Shown here: one piece after another, positions 12,572-23,327 of the stretch
How the letters are laid out: each line of letters opens with the position of its first letter
Numbering within the stretch: the first letter of the stretch is position 1
Origin: Panaeolus papilionaceus
Taxonomy: Eukaryota > Basidiomycota > Agaricomycetes > Agaricales
Length of the DNA stretch: 64,000 nt
Reading direction: 5' to 3'
Assembly: GCA_015501605.1 (NCBI GenBank)
Contig: JADNRZ010000024.1
Coordinates: forward strand, 558,001 to 622,000
Translations under genes and position numbers: made by a program
The notes under the pieces: generated by a model
What the model was told of the DNA's origin: nothing
The model's database searches: none
Seen by the model: the letters and a program-made list of their open reading frames with translations, nothing else

Positions 12572-13284
12572 CTATGAGAAAGGCATTCCCTTGGAAGCAT
12601 GGGACTCTTTGAGCATTTTGAGCGTGGTTCCTGTGGTGGGTATTGAGGGATTGAAATCCGGCGGTAGTGTTCCGTCCTCCCAGCTTCGCATGATGTTTGC
12701 ACCCATGATACCCATCCTGTCTGAGGGGAAAATCTTGAGACGTTCTAGACGGCGTTCTCGCAATTTGTTTTTAGGTAACATGCCGGACACTGCGTGACGA
12801 ATAATCTGAAATTGCAATATGGTGTTAGAAGAAATTCAATGTTGTTGTGCACAGCAACGCACCTCATCTGGGTTCTTTTTCTGCATGTCCTTGTATGGTG
12901 TCTCCTTCAAACCACCTGGGAACATCGAGTGCTTGCGGAAGAGCAGTTGTTCCTCCTTCCGACCTGTAACCTTAATATTCCGGGAGTTGGTCACAATAAC
13001 ATAGTCTCCACAGTCCACTATAGCATTTTAACGCGTTTTAGAAGTCATATTTTTTCAAGAATAAAGGGAATTTGCTTACCACTGGGGTCATAAATAGGTT
13101 TGTGCTTCCCCATGAGCACAAGAGCTATTCGTTCCGCAAGTTTACCCAGAATACGGTCGGAAGCATCAACATGATGCCAGACTCGAGCATAGCCTAACGC
13201 GGTCTATACAAAAGTATGTGTCGTCAGGAACTCGTCGAGTTAACTTTGAAATTGAGTACATACATTGCCAACAGCTTGGGACAT
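12572..13284 (-). CDS. MRPL23: Mitochondrial large-subunit ribosomal protein uL13m
   Basis: There are four exons on the minus strand: 13284-13264, 13203-13080, 13017-12863 and 12805-12572. All phases close, giving 177 residues. It matches the L13 family along its whole length: [20 protein letters not shown] near the N-terminus, [20 protein letters not shown] at the core, VTGRKEEQL, and the hallmark [20 protein letters not shown]. The MSQ start followed by a short segment before the RVWHHVDA block is the arrangement I know from yeast Mrpl23, so the 7-codon first exon is credible. Known role: binds 23S-type rRNA in the mitochondrial large subunit. There is no obvious cleavable presequence, as for other uL13m proteins. 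This is a clear housekeeping assignment. Confidence 0.95.
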
Positions 13285-16200
13285 TATGGACGCGATGTTG
13301 ACAATGACCAGAACGTGAGCAACTGAACCGAATTTTGTGAAGGGTGAGAATTTTAGGGAATGTATTCCCACGGGTCACGGGTGGATCAGAGGGAGTGTCA
13401 TCTCGAGCAGTTTCTATACACCCGCGTTCATTCACACTCTGCTTTGTCTCCCGCCCTGAAAAAATTGCTGAAAACAAAGGCTACAGACGAGTTATTTTAA
13501 CCCTCATGATTTGTGCCTGGAAAACATTTACTCCCATCGCAGGCCTAGTCAATCCTGCAACCACTGGCAGTGATGGTCGCCAGCCGCGTTGATATCCAGG
13601 TTTTCAGGCCGAAATTCGTCAATTCGAATGAACAAAGGTTTTTCTTTATTCTCAAGTATCCGATAGTCTATGTGAAAAAGCTTCAAACAGCGGTCTGTAT
13701 AAGCACTCTGATATGGAAGGCTCCAATCCTTTGGGTAGCCGTTGATACCAAAGTGTTGGATTCCCTCACCTTCGTTTATATCTCGGCATAACAATCTTGG
13801 TCAAACCTTGTCCTGGTACAATGAACCTAATTTTGAAACCGGGACCGCTTCTCTCTGGATATGGAAGCCTTGATTTTTCTTGGGACTTCGAAGACTTGTG
13901 CTCATGGTGATATCGATAAAGTATTGACCGTCGCTGATAATGGAGCAACAGGCTGGACCGATAAACTTACATTTTTGCGGAATGGCCGTCTGTTAGGGCT
14001 TTTCTGTTCAAATGACTCCCCCATAGGAAATCGATACCTCATGACCTCCTCGTACGAGGATCAGCATGACCCCTGGCGCATTCCAGGGTTTTGACGTAGG
14101 ACAAACCACGCGACCTGTAATCGATGAACAAGGGATGCTTACCACCTTTTGATTCGCTCACCCTTAGTTTTCCTGCAGGAGACACTGCCTCTCTCTACCA
14201 GATTACTAGCCGATTTATACACCCTCTTGTCTTCTGAGGTCTCTAGATTCACACTTCCAACACCACGCAATTCATGGTTGCTGTGAAAACTTTGGTGACC
14301 GTCTTCCCCATAGGTACCTTTCTATTGGCCTAGTTCTCACAACGGGATTCATTTGCATACGATCTACCCTGCAAAAGCACTGGAGGAATTCCATCTCGAG
14401 GCTGGCTGATCGCCACCAGTCGCCACCATTTTTCGAGGCTGTTCTTTTCATTTTCGCCCTCGATTTGGTCGTCTGATGTTCTCATCCCTCATTGAACCTC
14501 GGTTTTCAGCGTCAATTGTCGTGCTCTTCCACGCACTCTATGGCTCAGTTTCTGGCATGAAATACGGTTACATTCCCTCTAGGCACGCTCGAACTTCATT
14601 GACGATTAGACCTGAAATGAGAGTGTCGAACTCTTAGGCCTACCTCGAGACCTGTGGCAAATAAAGGCCACGCGTAAGGGACTAATCTCAGCCCTTGACT
14701 CCCTCGGTGACTTGTTGGTCACTTCCTGCCTTTAACTCCGACATCTATATCTGCACTTCCTGAAGCCGCAATGTTTTTCTCACCTCTTCACCATATAGTA
14801 TTCTTCCCTGGGGCACTTCTTTCGTTTCATCCTTGAATTCCGCAAATAACTAGAGCACTTCTAACCATAAAAGACTAAGGGGGTCTCTAGATTGATATGC
14901 TCAGACGCAATGTGGCTCCGCCTGACTCCTTTACTTATTGCCTTTCGACAACAATATTTAATCCCTGTTTCATCTAAAGATGTTATCTCACTCTCTCTCA
15001 TGCGGCCATCACCGAGTGTACCATCCTGTCCAGCTACTTGGATGCTGCTAATGAGCGCCTGCAAGCCTTGTGGTGATCCTTAATTTATTTCTGGATATGC
15101 ACATCGATATCTACTTGTGAAACTGGACGATCAACTAAGATTTCATGGGAGGTCGTTCGAATATTTATCTGTGTCCCCATCGGCATTCAAAGGACCAATT
15201 AGGCACCTGATTATAGTCCAGGCAGGGCAAGCGCCGTCCAGGAAATATCATGGGTCCGAACCTACTGCTTCCGACTGACAGGCGCCCCATCACACACCAG
15301 GCGGCCACCGACCAGTAGATCCACACCCTACACTTGCTAGATCCAAGCTACATCCAAGTCTGTGAGGCTGGTAAATTTCGGATGCCATGATTTCTTCGTC
15401 GGGTAATAAACCTATGCTGATTATCTCAGACTACAACTGTCTTGCCCTCGAGAGAACTGTGGACTTCTTGGCCACAGGATGTATTAAGAGAATCGAACGC
15501 AAGGGATCCAGTCTCGGGGTTATTTTTCTGATTCTATCCTTCTGATCAACAACACAACGGTCATTTATTCGAAATCTCCAACCGGAGTGAGAATACACGT
15601 AGTTCCGACCACGCGACCAGGTGCATCGCATCCTTTTTATTGCACCCTTGTTTTACGATCGAGAGCTGAACAACTTTAATCGAGAGACAGTCTGATATTA
15701 AATTTATGCGTACCCGTGGCGGTCGACTTTTTTCCCTGAGCCTTCCACGACCTCTCCACCCACGCATTGCTTTCTATGTCGAGACCCAAAAGGGTTTGCG
15801 GCGTGGTCATTAAACTTACTCGACAGGGAATCTACGGAACCCTATAACCGGATGATGTAGATGGTAAATAGCATTGGTTGGATGTCGTTCTAGGGTGAAT
15901 ATCACTTTGTCCCATTTATAATAGGTATAGTCACGCAACGAAACTCGCGCTCTTGGTTCAGCCCCCCGGGTGATTGGGGGCTCAGCGGCGCTCGTTGGCA
16001 TCAGATGCCTCCTCCGACTTTCCCACTCCGCGACTTTCAAGCTTTCGAAACCGTCAGGGCCGCTCGAGCTTCAGATTGTACGATTGCATGATGACAACAG
16101 ACTGCATGCCAATGGTTTGTTATCTCCAAATACTGAAATCCTTGGCACCGAACGACCAGTATGATGCAATGATGCATATAAGACCCACCCAAGTCACCGA

Positions 16201-17519
16201 TTTTCAAAGTATTAAGATACTAAAAACACAAATCAGAAGAGACAACAATAGTTCCGAGGGACGTCTATAGCCCCCCTTCTGGAGCAATTGACATGTGTAG
16301 TCCATGCAAAATTCACGACAAAAAATTAGAGTTCCTAGTCCTCAGATCCCAACTCTGTACGTAAGAATCTCACAAAACTACACCGTCGTATCAGGTTGAT
16401 ACCTGACATAAATCTCGGAATATCCAGCGTAACTGCTTGCTCCTGCGATCCCCGGGTCTTCCGACTCATTACGAGAAAGACTGCGCAGAAAGCGGTGTGA
16501 GACCCATTGACGAACACTTCTAGTCACAAATTCGATGGTCCGACTTCGAATCGGATTCGATTCTCTTAGATATTGTTATCAGTGCTACTCAGGTTTGCGT
16601 CGGGTGCTAAATTGAAAGCTCATTGTCAGCTACAAGCCCTGTCAAGCCCTAAAAGGATTTGGCATGTGAAATATCTGCCAGCTGAGATGCCCTGTCCTCT
16701 CTGGGGTAACAAATACGATCGGAAACCGTTTCAACACGAGATGTTCGAATTCATTTGTTACTTTTGAAACCTTGAGTTTGCTGTTACAGCAAATATCGAT
16801 AGCGGAATCTTGAAGCTTCTCAATGACTCTAAGTTGTACAGCACGGTGCACGAAGCTACTATACACATGCTCGAAGTCCCAATCATGAATGACGGAGTGA
16901 TAAGATATTCGTAGATAGACTTGTTGCTTGAACAGCGACAGGATCAATGGACTCATCTGCAATGCCTAGTCATCAAGCTCCCTGAAAATGACAGCGGAGA
17001 CCTTTGTGGTGTAGCATTTTGGACGTTTGGACGTTTGAACGTCCAAACATGTATACGGTAGCAATGCGACTGAAGGGGTAGCAGAATTACATCGAGGCTC
17101 ATGCCTGCGTTTTTATCGCTTACACATATTATGAATTTATTTATCTCGAAGAAGACCTGTTTCGAAGCCAGTATTAAGTCATAGCCCCCCCTCTCCACAG
17201 ATCATCCTGTCAAATCGCTGACTCGATCTGGTATGTTGACTGTTTAACAAGCGTTCAGGGTTTTAGAGGCTAAGCTACTGGCATGCTTCTTCCACGGGGT
17301 TCGGTGTATATAAGTCCATAGCTGAAACAGTAAAAGCAAGATATGCTAAGTGTGGTGGCTCCTCAGTAAGATTTCGATGAACGAACCCTGAGGGCTACAG
17401 ACTAGTTGGATACACATTTCAATTCAGCACTCTTATACCAAAGGGTTGACTACAAGTACGAACGTATCGCGATCAAACCGATCGACCCTTGATCTCTCGA
17501 TACATACTACATACTGCGA
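13285..17519. other. 4.2-kb gene-poor stretch
   Basis: I find no supported gene. Open frames on both strands are below about 110 codons, with no domain, signal or consistent splice phase. The minus-strand frames at 13549-13948 and 16642-16962 were inspected and not recognised. The stretch abuts the decayed F-box copy, so it may hold unrecognisable relics. A hairpin element lies at 17025-17048. Confidence 0.5.
17025..17048. repeat. Hairpin with 11-bp perfect arms inside short tandem repeat
   Basis: GTTTGGACGTT and AACGTCCAAAC are separated by 2 nt (TG). The left arm overlaps two direct copies of GGACGTTT at 17021-17036, so the element combines tandem and inverted repetition. It is non-coding, just beyond the duplicated F-box unit. 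Confidence 0.7.
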
Positions 17520-19772
17520 TTAAGTCCGAACAAGATAGGGAGGCCTCTTCATTCAATTCCCAATGGAAATGGTGTAGTCGCACTCCCTCGGGTCTTCCTT
17601 GTTGTCTTTCCATCTGATGTGTCTAACAAAACGAGTGAGGTCTACAATGAAAGCATGTATAGGTTGGGACTAAACTGGTCAAGTAGATGTCGAGAGAGCG
17701 AGCTTTTTGCAACATCCTCATTGCATTGCTTGCATGTGTAGATTCTAGGCGTCCAAGAAGCAGCCATTTTGTTGCTACTTTCGAATTCCTTTGCAATTTC
17801 CTTATGTTCTCGACTGGCCAGACCCCATTCGCTCTGTGGTGACACCAGTGGCACTCGAAAAATATTTTTGCGAGGTCCAAGGACCCAAAGTTATCATGCC
17901 CTATATCGGTGCCCAATTCTACAGACACCAAGTTGGTCAAAAAAAACTTTCCGATTGCTTTCGCCATTCGCCAATAAAATGTGGAACGTGCACCATAAGT
18001 GACTATAAATCAGTCATTTAATCTGAACCGCTGAAATCGTTTCGAATGACCTCTTGAAACGGCGAGCCTGTGACGAAGTCCATGAGTGCCGGTTCGATTT
18101 GTCGATTTGTCGATGTATCGAGGGTTTTCTTCAGCTGCGCCATGAAAGTATCGATGCGGAGAGTTAACAAACCCTTCGGCTCTCCCTCTAAGTTCCCGAG
18201 GTTCTTCTGTTCCTAGTTCCAAATGACTTTAAACCGCACCCGATCCCAGACTGACGGTCAGGACTTAGTTCAAGGACTAGCAGACATAGGAACGAATTTT
18301 CACTCACCCTGATCAATTGTCAAACTTGGATGAGGGCCATGACCTGCGATGCAGGCCTGGCATTGTACGAGGCCCTCCTGAGTCGGTTTCAGGATCAATT
18401 TGTTGATACGTATTACCGGTTTAGATTAGATACATAAGATTGTTCAGAAGGGCTGTTGACAAGCAGAGCCATACAATGGGGAAAACCAAACGCCGTCCCA
18501 GTGGCAGAGATAGCCACCATCGCCAAACACAAGTATGCAATGGGGAAAAGTTGCACAAAAATCGGGATTATAAGAACGAGTCCCAAAGGGGCCTCGTAAT
18601 TAGGGGCCTATTACTCCCAAAAATAATGATTAAAATCCATCTACATAATCCATCACTTTGGGTAATGAGAGCTCCTGGGTAATTTCATAACCTAAGATCG
18701 TTTATATAGAAAGGTAATACGCCAATTGAATGATCGACCGACCTTCTCGCTGTAAAAGACCCGATATGCTACATTGGATATTTTTAAACGACCTCGTAGT
18801 CAACAGAAAATAGGCTTCGCTTACATTCCCCATCTGTACTCCTCAAACGTTTTAGGATGATTATATTGAGTGCTTTGTAATTGCTGAAAGAAGGCCAGAA
18901 GGTCTTCGTAGTGCTGCAAACATTGAGCAAGGAACGAAATATTCTTTAGCGAAGGTTCTTTACCTGTAAATTTGGGTTTCTTTGAGCTTGATAGTATGTC
19001 TATTCTCTCTTTTTGGGACGATGGATCAGCAATATCTTGTATTAACGTCTCATATTCATCTTTCATGTATCGCGCTGATCGGCTCCATGCACAAGTGGGA
19101 AGTTCCGTATTGACTAGACGAGGTCCTTTCTACGGTATTCCTGGTCTTTCACAAGTCGATGATCGAGCCTCTGAAGCTTCTCTCTGAAAAGGTGTCTTGC
19201 TGTGGAAGTGATAAAGGAGGTAACTCACTCTTCAGGCATACACGGAGAATAATAACACGTTGTTAGCATGGTTCCAGGATGGTGAGTAACCGGAATGCTT
19301 TCCACAGCAGCACCACATAGCTGGGTAAAGATTCAGTCCCAATAATAGTAGTTCACCTTTTCCAAACAATGTGACGGCGTGCTATATACTCACGTTACAA
19401 GTTCGGCAATACAGAAAGACTGTGTATGCCGCTATATTTCGTTCTAGAGGACAAGTGGGGGTATGGGGAATGGTGAGGCTACATATTTTGTCGCTCTAAA
19501 GGGTTCAATAGCATGACTATGTATGTCACAGTGATACCAAGAAGCTTATGCTCACCTTGCTCCGGATGAATTGCGAGTTGCTCTGGGTAAGGAGTGCACG
19601 CAACGCAACCGAGACCCTGCAAAGATGTACCAGGTCTAATGGATGGAGATATACAAATGTCTTGAGGAGGTTATCTAAAAGGAGGCCAAATACATTAATC
19701 CTATTCTGTTCCGGAGTGTGCTGGAGCCACGTTATCGCAAGACTGGTCGATACGTTTCTGCTTCTTGCGCAT
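17520..19772 (-). pseudogene. Decayed tandem copy of the F-box gene at 20279-22825
   Basis: Read on the minus strand, nearly every exon of the neighbouring F-box gene has a counterpart in the same order. The F-box core (HPLDLVHLCRVSVALRALLT) is near 19600-19690, then RNIAAYT and CRTCN with its splice donor near 19390-19430, LCGA..THHPG near 19270-19320, DEYET near 19050, HYEDLLAFFQQ near 18900, SLMVHVPHFIGEWRKQSE near 17980, FFECHWCH near 17850 and the tail SEWG..NKMAASW..IYTCKQCNEDVA near 17690-17830. It carries an in-frame stop after the start region, stops near 19110 and 18210, and a deletion of about 0.65 kb that joins the CHWCH block almost directly to the SEWG tail. The final MKRPPYLVR segment and flanking sequence also match. 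Confidence 0.85.
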
Positions 19773-20278
19773 TGACTGCTTATCCGAGTCTATCTTCGTT
19801 TGTTACTGTCAAGCGACCTTCGTAATTCGTAGTTATATCGCTATAGTGGTTCTATAAAGTCATCATATAGCTTGATGAAGAGAACTGAGGGTTTAGTGGT
19901 TTGGTTGCCGTCAGAGTTATAGTCATGGTGCCGATGTTGACTCGTTCACTGTTCTGAAAGCTGAAAATAAATGAATGTGAGAAATACGACACGCGGTCAG
20001 GTGTCGTGAACAGTTCGAAGCTCAGGTCGCGTCGTTACTTACCGGCGCTTACCACTCTAACAGTTAAACAGTACGGGATAAGGATCATAGATAATAAAAT
20101 TACAATTAGAATGCAAGGCTTCTGCATCGAGATACATATAACAACAAGGATAACAAGTTCCAGAAAAACGTCCCAATCACCGTGCACGAAATTAACATAC
20201 ACAGGTAGTACAAGTGTATAAAATTTAAATACCATATGGTGTAATTACGCGGGTCTTGGGTTTATCGATTCATTATGT
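19773..20278. other. Spacer between the two F-box copies
   Basis: Non-coding. Its left part resembles the 5' flank of the intact copy (around 22950), for example the TGAGAAA..ACACG..GGTCA..TGTC string near 19978-20005. The duplication therefore included upstream sequence, presumably the promoter. Confidence 0.55.
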
Positions 20279-22825
20279 TTAAATTCGGACAAGATATGGA
20301 GGCCTCTTCATTCGATTGTCGATAGAGATGGCGTAATCACGTTTCCTCGGGCCCACTTTGCTTGCTTTCCATTTGATGTCATGTCTGCAAAAGAGATGAG
20401 TTTTGACAATCATGAATTTACGTTGAGATGAGCACTGAACTGATCAAGGAGATGTTGAGAAAGGTCATTTCTCGCGACATCTTCATTGCAATGCTTGCAT
20501 GTATAGATACCGGGGCTCCAAGCAGCCGCCATTTTGTTTTTGCTTTCGAACTCCATTGCAATCTTCGTGTCTTCTTGGCTGACTGAGCCCCATTCGCTCG
20601 ATGCTGAACCCTCTTCGTCGTGTTTTTCTTGGTTATGGATAAGCTACATCGAATCAATGTGGTCAACAAAAACCACAAGAGGAAGTGAGCCTATTTCTCA
20701 CCGCTGCTCGCCATGTCATAATTAGACGTTTACGTAGCTTCACTTTGGAGGCTTTAGTGCAAGTCAAGCACTCCACACGCTCGTCCCGGGAGTCCATGAA
20801 TTCTGCTGCCACTGTTTTGGGGTCGTAGCCCATTGCTTCAATAACTTGTTTTGCGCATCTTGAAGCCTCATTGTGGAAGGTGACTTGATTTCCATATGTA
20901 TTCCAGCAGCGTGTGCCGGAGTACCATTCCGTAAGGTTTCGCCACAAAAAATCTAGCAGCATTTGACGATCTGAGATGGTCCGGATCGTGGCTTCCTCGT
21001 CATCTGGCTTGATGCTGACAGCATGATACTCTTCGTCTTCCACCGCAATATACCGTGTTCGAAGGCATTTGTGAGCTAGGACCCTAGGGAAGGTGAGAAG
21101 CTCGTGACACCAATGGCAATCAAAAAAGGTGGTGGCAAGGTGCAGCGAAGCTGTATCATCGTAATCCCCTTTCGTAGGCAATGCCTCAGAGACTAAGTTT
21201 CGAAGAAAGTCTTCCGAGCACTTTCGCCATTCGTCAATGAATTGCGGGACGTGTACCATAAGCGACCTGAGCTCTGTGGCGACATCTGTATTTGCTGGGT
21301 TTAGGACGTCTCGAATAACCTCTTGAAAGGGCGAGTTTATGACGAAATCCATGAAGGCAGGTTCAATTCCTCTATTGCGAGCTGTGCCCAGTGTCTCCTT
21401 CAGCGTCGAAATAAAACTCTCTATGCGACAAGTTAGAGCATCCATCATCTCTGTTTCATAGTTCTTGAGTCTCTCTTGTTCCAGATTCCAAATGACCTTC
21501 GGCCGCACAAGGTCCCAGACTGGAATGACAGAAGCCAGTATTAGTCTATTGAGAATTGACAGCGGGTAATAGTCAGATCTAGCTTACCCTGATCGATAGT
21601 AAGATTGGGAGGCCACCCCCCGGCGTTCGTAAAAAATCTGAAGTCCATCCATTGTAAGGCCTTCGACAATGTCAGACCCTGGGTAATCTCATAGCCTGAT
21701 AGCCGTTGAGACTGGTTGTCGGCATGAGAATAGAGTATACACAATCAACTGACCTTCGCGCTTGATAAGCTCAGATAGACTCATTAGATCATCTTTAGCA
21801 TAGATATCTCCCCCGAAAAACGGAAATACCACTCACGTTTCCCATCCATGCTTCGCTATCATCGCGGAATAGTCTGTTTGTATATTTTGCTGTCTCCAAA
21901 AGAATGTCTCAAGGGCCTTGTAATGCTACAAATACTCAACATTTAGCCACGGATAAAATGTTGTGCACAAAGTATCATCACCTGTAAATTTTGGTCCCTC
22001 TTCGCGGAATAGTGCTGTATTTTGTTTAACCTCCCCTCTTCTGATGAACATGCCAAAAGATCTTGTGATATTGTCTCGTACTCGTCTCTTGAGCATCTCG
22101 CCGCCCATGTGTAAGCTTCGAGTACAGGTGGAAACCAGTTAACGAGGGAATATGCAGGATCTGCTTCACAGATCCCAATACAATTCCAAACTCGATAATC
22201 GTATTCCAGATATTTCTCTCTGAGTTTTTGTTTAACCGAGCCTGTTTAGGTGAATGTTGTCATAAAAGACGACCTACATTGCGGATGCACATGAATTCGA
22301 TCCAGAACAACATGCAGCGAGCATTGGTCCGGGATGATGTGTGCTCATGGGTTTCTCGAGATCGGCACCGCATAGCTAATGAATGACATTAGGTGTGTGG
22401 TATTTAATGTGACGTGTCCAACTCACGTTGCAAGTGCGGCAAAACACAAAAGTTGTATATGCCGCAATGTTTCGATCTGGAGGACAAGGGGGAGGTTTAG
22501 GGAATGGTTCGACGATATTGTTATAGCACTGAAGTAATATATTGTCATTCTCCAATATCATTTCTGAGTATTACAAGGTAGTCATGCTTACCTCCCTCCA
22601 CATGAACTGTGTGTTGGATGAAGCAAGGAGTGTGCGCAACCCAACTGAGACCCTACAGAGATGGACCAAGTCTAACGGGTGGAGATGTACAAATATCTCA
22701 AGAAGGGCATCAACCGGAAGATCAGCGAAGTTTATTCCTTTTCCAGTCCGCTCTGTTGCATGTGTGTCGACGGGGGATTGACTAGGCTCCCGTTTTGGTT
22801 TCTTGAGCACTGGTTGCCTATCCAT
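20279..22825 (-). CDS. F-box protein with Cys/His-rich blocks
   Basis: Minus strand, ATG at 22825. Exon 1 (22825-22592) holds a basic start and an F-box at about residues 33-80 (LPVDALLEIFVHLHPLDLVH, then CRVSVGLRTLL). Exon 2 (22528-22427) gives PPPCPPDRNIAAYTTFVFCR. Later exons give LCGADLEK, THHPGP, REKYLEYDYRVW, DEYETISQD, HYKALETFFWRQQ and SGYEITQGLTLSKALQWMDF. The large exon at about 21510-20705 includes CHWCHELLT and VECLTC. The tail has IYTCKHCNEDVARNDLSQHL and ends with MKRPPYLVRI at 20279. F-box proteins recruit substrates to SCF ubiquitin ligases; the Cys pairs could bind metal. Two internal junctions (about 22280-22230 and 20430-20395) are uncertain. The last junction does not close cleanly, so the tail model, or even intactness, is open. 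The family is expanded in Agaricomycetes. Confidence 0.75.
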
Positions 22826-23327
22826 GGTATTATCGCCGTGATTGTGATGAATTTGAAGCAGAACCTCTCGAGTTAGTATGCGATGTTAGAGCTGGGTTTG
22901 TTGATGGTTGTGCTGAAGAGTCACATTCGTGCCATTGTTCACGTTGAAGCTAATTAGCGTGAGAAAAAGAAACACGGTCATGTGACTAATATTCATCTGC
23001 AGCAGGACAGAGATTCTGAGTGTGCGACTCTGCGATTCAGTCATTCACTGCCAGTGGAGGTCAGCGAGGCCAGAGATGGATGTCGAGAGCTTTTGAGTCG
23101 TAAAGTCTTTGGTACTGTCCAAGGGTTTTGAAGACCTATTATGAAATTGGTCTATAGTTCCTAGCACAATTGGTTGTTCAATAATGACATTATACATATC
23201 CTAACAGACAGAAAGCATTATCAATAATATCAACAGATAGCAATGACCTGTAAAGCAACTCGCCTACATAGTAAGTACAAAACACAACGAGAACACCCGG
23301 ATCCAATCAGTCCCACCATAATTTTCG
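22826..23327. other. Spacer between F-box gene and nucleoporin gene
   Basis: This is the 5' flank of the F-box gene and the 3' flank of the nucleoporin gene. No coding sequence seen. Confidence 0.5.

Noticed and set aside
13549..13948. Two adjacent minus-strand open frames (81 and 60 codons)
   Set aside because: No recognisable motif, no splice sites joining them in frame, and composition like the surrounding non-coding DNA.
21340..21375. GGTTCAATTCC resembling a tRNA B box
   Set aside because: It lies inside the F-box coding exon and no A box or cloverleaf arms surround it.
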